From Streptomyces sp. NBC_01723 (GTDB taxonomy: Bacteria > Actinomycetota > Actinomycetes > Streptomycetales > Streptomycetaceae), in NCBI RefSeq assembly GCF_036246005.1, contig NZ_CP109171.1, forward strand, positions 7,304,001 to 7,368,000: 64,000 nt of DNA. Direction: 5' to 3'. The notes below the pieces were generated by a model. That model searched no databases. It saw nothing but the letters and a program-made list of their open reading frames with translations, and was not told the origin of the DNA. Of the stretch, positions 61,325 to 64,000 are shown in pieces; within the stretch, counting starts at the first letter, position 1; each line of letters starts with the position of its first letter. The translations under genes and the position numbers were made by a program.

Positions 61325-62007
61325 CCGCGCCCCGGCCGGGCGCGGTCACCGCGGAACCGCGGGGGACGGGAGGCCGCCACGATGCCGGGCCCCGCGGGCT
61401 GCGGCGGTTCACGGCGCCCCGCCCGCCCCGGGAGGAGCGGTGCGAGCTGTGCGCGGTGCCGTTGGCCGGCACCCGGCACCGGCATCTGGTCGACACCGAG
61501 CAGCGGGCGCTGGCCTGTGCCTGCGACCCCTGCGCCCAGTTGCTGGACCGCTCCGGCGGAACCACCGGCCGCTTCCGCACGGTCCCCGGACGCTACCTGA
61601 GCGACCCCGGGCACCAAGTCGATGCGCAGGCGTGGGAACGCCTGCGCATCCCCGTCTCCGTCGCCTTCTTCTTCCGCAACTCCGCGCTGGACCGGCTGGT
61701 CGCCCTCTACCCCAGCCCGGCCGGCGCGACCGAGAGCGAACTGGAGCCGGAGTCCTGGCAGCCGGTGCTCGCCGCCTCCTCCCTGGCCGGCCTCCTCGAA
61801 CCCGACGTGGAGGCGCTGCTGCTGCGCAAGCACCAGGACCGCGTCGAGTGCTACCTGGTACCGGTCGACATCTGCTACGAGCTGGTGGGCCGCATGCGGC
61901 TGCGGTGGCAGGGCTTCGACGGAGGCGCGGAGGCCCGCGCCGACCTGGAGGCCTTCTTCACCCACGTCCGCGAGCGGGCCCGCGACCACCGAGGGGGCCG
62001 CGCGTGA
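61321..62007 (+). CDS. DUF5947 family protein of the hydrogenase operon
   Basis: 228 residues. The conserved core starts RCELCAVPLAGTRHRHLVD (a CxxC/HxH pattern that could bind zinc or another metal), followed by CACDPCAQLL, which would complete a four-Cys site, and the RIPVSVAFFFRNSALDRLVALYPSPAGATE segment (key run SVAFFFRNSALDRLVALYPS). It looks like a soluble protein with a zinc-ribbon-like N-terminus. It overlaps both neighbours (GTGA), so it is made with the hydrogenase. Its role in maturation or electron transfer is unknown. The DUF number is from memory. Confidence 0.7.
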   Translation: MTAPRPGAVTAEPRGTGGRHDAGPRGLRRFTAPRPPREERCELCAVPLAGTRHRHLVDTEQRALACACDPCAQLLDRSGGTTGRFRTVPGRYLSDPGHQVDAQAWERLRIPVSVAFFFRNSALDRLVALYPSPAGATESELEPESWQPVLAASSLAGLLEPDVEALLLRKHQDRVECYLVPVDICYELVGRMRLRWQGFDGGAEARADLEAFFTHVRERARDHRGGRA

Positions 62008-62642
62008 CCGCGTTCGACTTCTCCTGCACCGGGGTGCGCGCCGACCCGTACGCCGCGGGTCCCACGCTCGTCTTCCGGCTGCGTGTCACCGCGTCCCCCG
62101 GCACCCGCGTGCACGCGCTGGCGCTGCGCTGCCAGGTCCGCATCGAGCCGGCCCGCCGCGGCTACGGCGACGGCGAGGCCCGGGCCCTGGGCGACCTCTT
62201 CGGCGAGCGGTCCCGCTGGGGCAGCAGCCTCAACCCCGTCCAGTTCGCCCAAGTGCCGGTGATGGTGCAGGGGTTCACCGGCGAGACCGAGACCGACCTG
62301 GTGGTGCCCTGCACCTACGACATGGACATCGCCTCCACCCGCTACTTCAACGCCCTGGAGGAGGGCGAGGTGCCCCTGCTGATGCTGTTCTCCGGCACCG
62401 CCTTCACCGGGGCCCGCGGCTTCCACGTCGAACCCGTCCCCTGGGACAAGGAGGCCGCGTTCCGGATGCCCGTGAAGACCTGGCGGGAGATGGTCGAACA
62501 GCACTTCCCCGGCTCCGGCTGGCTGCGCCTGCCCCGGGACGCCATGGACGCGCTGCTCGACTACCGGTCGCGGCAGGCGCTGCCCTCCTGGGAGGCCACC
62601 GTCGACCAGTTGCTGCGGGCGGCGGGGGAGAGGACACCGTGA
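62004..62642 (+). CDS. DUF6084 family protein of the hydrogenase operon
   Basis: 212 residues. The N-terminal beta-rich part (FDFSCTGVRADPYAAGPTL, LVFRLRVTASPGTRVHALAL) is followed by a hydrophobic, beta-rich mid region (QVPVMVQGFTGETETDLVVP) and the segment MDIASTRYFNALEEGEVPLL. There are no Cys pairs, membrane helices or nucleotide-binding motifs. It is translated together with DUF5947 and the next gene through GTGA overlaps. Function unknown; perhaps a structural or assembly partner for the high-affinity hydrogenase. The DUF number is from memory. Confidence 0.7.
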   Translation: MTAFDFSCTGVRADPYAAGPTLVFRLRVTASPGTRVHALALRCQVRIEPARRGYGDGEARALGDLFGERSRWGSSLNPVQFAQVPVMVQGFTGETETDLVVPCTYDMDIASTRYFNALEEGEVPLLMLFSGTAFTGARGFHVEPVPWDKEAAFRMPVKTWREMVEQHFPGSGWLRLPRDAMDALLDYRSRQALPSWEATVDQLLRAAGERTP

Positions 62643-64000
62643 CCACGACCACGTTCACCTCCGCGACCGAGACCCGGCTGGCCGTCGCGCGCCAGGTCGC
62701 CGACGCCGTGCTGTTCGAGGGGTACGTGCTCTACCCCTACCGAGCCTCGGCCGCCAAGAACCGGCTGCGCTGGCAGTTCGGCGTCCTCGTACCCCCGTCC
62801 TGGACCTCGGCCGCCGAGGAGCACGACTTCCAGCACACCGAGCTGCTGATGGAACCCCGCAAGGGCGCGAGCCTCGCCGTCGAGGTGCGGTTCCTGCACG
62901 CCGGGCGGCGCACCGTCCAGCGGGCCCTGCCGGACGGCGGCTTCGAGACCGTACCCGAACTGCGCCTGGACGACCGGGTCCTGGTCCCCTGGGACGAGGG
63001 GCACGAGGAACAGGTCCGGCTCACCGTCGCCGTGGAAGCCCTCGCGGGCGCCGGAGTCGACGTCCCCGTCAGCCGGCCGGCCGGAGAGGAGACCGAACCG
63101 GTGACGGACGCCACCGGGCGCGTCGTGGGCCGACTGCTGCGCCGCCGCGAGGAGATCAGCGCCCGGCTGCGCCTGTCGGCGGACGACCTGGACGGCCCGT
63201 ACACCACCCGGCGCCTCCGTGTGGTCCTGGAGAACACCAGCGACTGGACGCCGGACGAGGACACCACCCGCGACACCGCCCTGGCCCGGTCCCTGGTCGC
63301 CGCCCACACGCTGCTGAGCCTGGACGCCGGACGGTTCCTGTCGCCGACGGACCCGCCGGAATGGGCCAAGGGCGCCGTCGCCCAGTGCCGCAATCTGCAC
63401 ACCTGGCCCGTACTCGCCGGTGAACCCGGCTCCGCCGACCTGGTGCTGTCCTCGCCGATCATCCTGGAGGACCACCCGGCCATCGCCCCCGAGAGCCCCG
63501 GTGCGCTGTACGACGCCACGGAGATCGACGAGATCCTCGCCCTGCGCACCGCGGCCCTCACCGACGAGGAGAAGCGCGAGGCCCGCGGCACCGACGACCG
63601 GGCCGCCGCGGTGATCGACCTCGCCGACTCCATGCCCGCCGAGGTGCTGGAACGGCTGCACGGAGCGGTCCGCGGGCTGCGCGAGATCACCACCCCCGGC
63701 GCACCCCAGCCACCCGACGGCGTACCGGTGTTCGGCGGGCCCCCGCCCGATCCCGGCTCCGCGGGGCCGGGCGGCGTACGGCCCGACACCCCCTGGTGGG
63801 ACCCCGGCGCCGACGACTCCGTGGACCCGGCCACCGACCACGTCCTCGTCGACGGCCACCACGTGCGGGCCGGCAGCCGCGTCGTACTGCGGCCCCGGCT
63901 GCGGCACTCCGACGCCCAGGACCTGTTCCTCAGCGGGCGGCGCGCCCTGGTGGAGGCCGTCCTCCACGACGTCGACGGGGGCGTGCACATCGCGGTCACC
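62639..64000 (+). CDS. Hydrogenase-operon protein of unknown function (partial, runs off the window)
   Basis: At least 454 residues, cut by the window end. It starts with GTG inside the DUF6084 stop. Residues 1-60 (VARQVADAVLFEGYVLYPYR, NRLRWQFGVLVPP) are followed by beta-rich sequence, helical segments and a Pro/Gly/Asp-rich linker (about residues 360-400) that ends near DHVLVDGHHVRAGSRVVLRPR. I recognise no domain. It is the fourth downstream gene tightly coupled to hydrogenase genes, so a link to hydrogenase maturation or activity is likely by context only. Confidence 0.7.
   Translation, partial: MTTTTFTSATETRLAVARQVADAVLFEGYVLYPYRASAAKNRLRWQFGVLVPPSWTSAAEEHDFQHTELLMEPRKGASLAVEVRFLHAGRRTVQRALPDGGFETVPELRLDDRVLVPWDEGHEEQVRLTVAVEALAGAGVDVPVSRPAGEETEPVTDATGRVVGRLLRRREEISARLRLSADDLDGPYTTRRLRVVLENTSDWTPDEDTTRDTALARSLVAAHTLLSLDAGRFLSPTDPPEWAKGAVAQCRNLHTWPVLAGEPGSADLVLSSPIILEDHPAIAPESPGALYDATEIDEILALRTAALTDEEKREARGTDDRAAAVIDLADSMPAEVLERLHGAVRGLREITTPGAPQPPDGVPVFGGPPPDPGSAGPGGVRPDTPWWDPGADDSVDPATDHVLVDGHHVRAGSRVVLRPRLRHSDAQDLFLSGRRALVEAVLHDVDGGVHIAVT

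Overview
The window is high-GC actinobacterial DNA and almost certainly a Streptomyces chromosome arm. Coding regions have strong third-position GC bias, many genes start with GTG (one with TTG), adjacent genes are coupled by ATGA/GTGA overlaps, and the gene families are typical of the genus (gas vesicle cluster, SigB/F-type sigma factor, DUF5753 XRE regulator, CebR-type cellulase operators). From memory, the order gvp cluster, sigma factor, narGHJI, cellulases resembles the SCO6500-6550 part of S. coelicolor. That is recollection, not a search result.

Left part (1-22.9 kb). The window opens in the end of a gas vesicle operon (acidic repeat protein, gvpJ, gvpL, gvpS, gvpK). Next come a methyltransferase, a PAP2 phosphatase-diacylglycerol kinase fusion, an ABC-F ATPase, an archaeal-release-factor-like protein, small stress-type genes (DUF6158, DJ-1/PfpI, DUF2795), a short UvrA paralogue, an AraC/VOC pair and the sigma factor. 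A secreted protein, an aminotransferase-fold protein with no lysine at all, two metallo-beta-lactamase-fold hydrolases around a DedA protein, a membrane-anchored phosphodiesterase, an APC permease and an OsmC-type peroxide reductase follow. Sequences resembling sigma-B promoters (GNNT-N14/15-GGGTAC) precede the DUF2795 and OsmC genes.

Middle (22.9-37.6 kb). A complete narGHJI nitrate reductase operon is followed by a decayed SAM methyltransferase next to a 119-bp MITE-like element, two XRE regulators, pterin dehydratase, a methyltransferase and a rhamnogalacturonan lyase with a one-base frameshift. Then comes a two-gene EACC1-caspase module, the most likely immunity or conflict system in the window. 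Its caspase domain carries an EF-hand-like loop, and its long helical C-terminal half matches no family I recognise.

Cellulose block (37.6-45.8 kb). A GH74 xyloglucanase, a GH48 cellobiohydrolase and a GH6 cellobiohydrolase, all with CBM2 modules, surround a 514-bp control region with one perfect and one imperfect CebR operator. They would attack xyloglucan-coated cellulose from both chain ends. The GH6 gene ends in a good rho-independent terminator.

Right part (45.8-64 kb). Metabolic genes (methyltransferase, SDR, AKR, long-chain acyl-CoA ligase) lead to a scar where a deletion has joined the 3' halves of a divergent MFS transporter/Lrp regulator pair. A LysR/bile-acid-symporter-family pair and a secreted sialidase follow. 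The window ends in an operon for a high-affinity (group 1h) [NiFe] hydrogenase: hypX, small subunit, large subunit, a NifU-like protein, DUF5947, DUF6084 and a further unknown protein cut by the window edge. Such enzymes oxidise atmospheric H2 during starvation or sporulation. No tRNA, rRNA or CRISPR array was seen.
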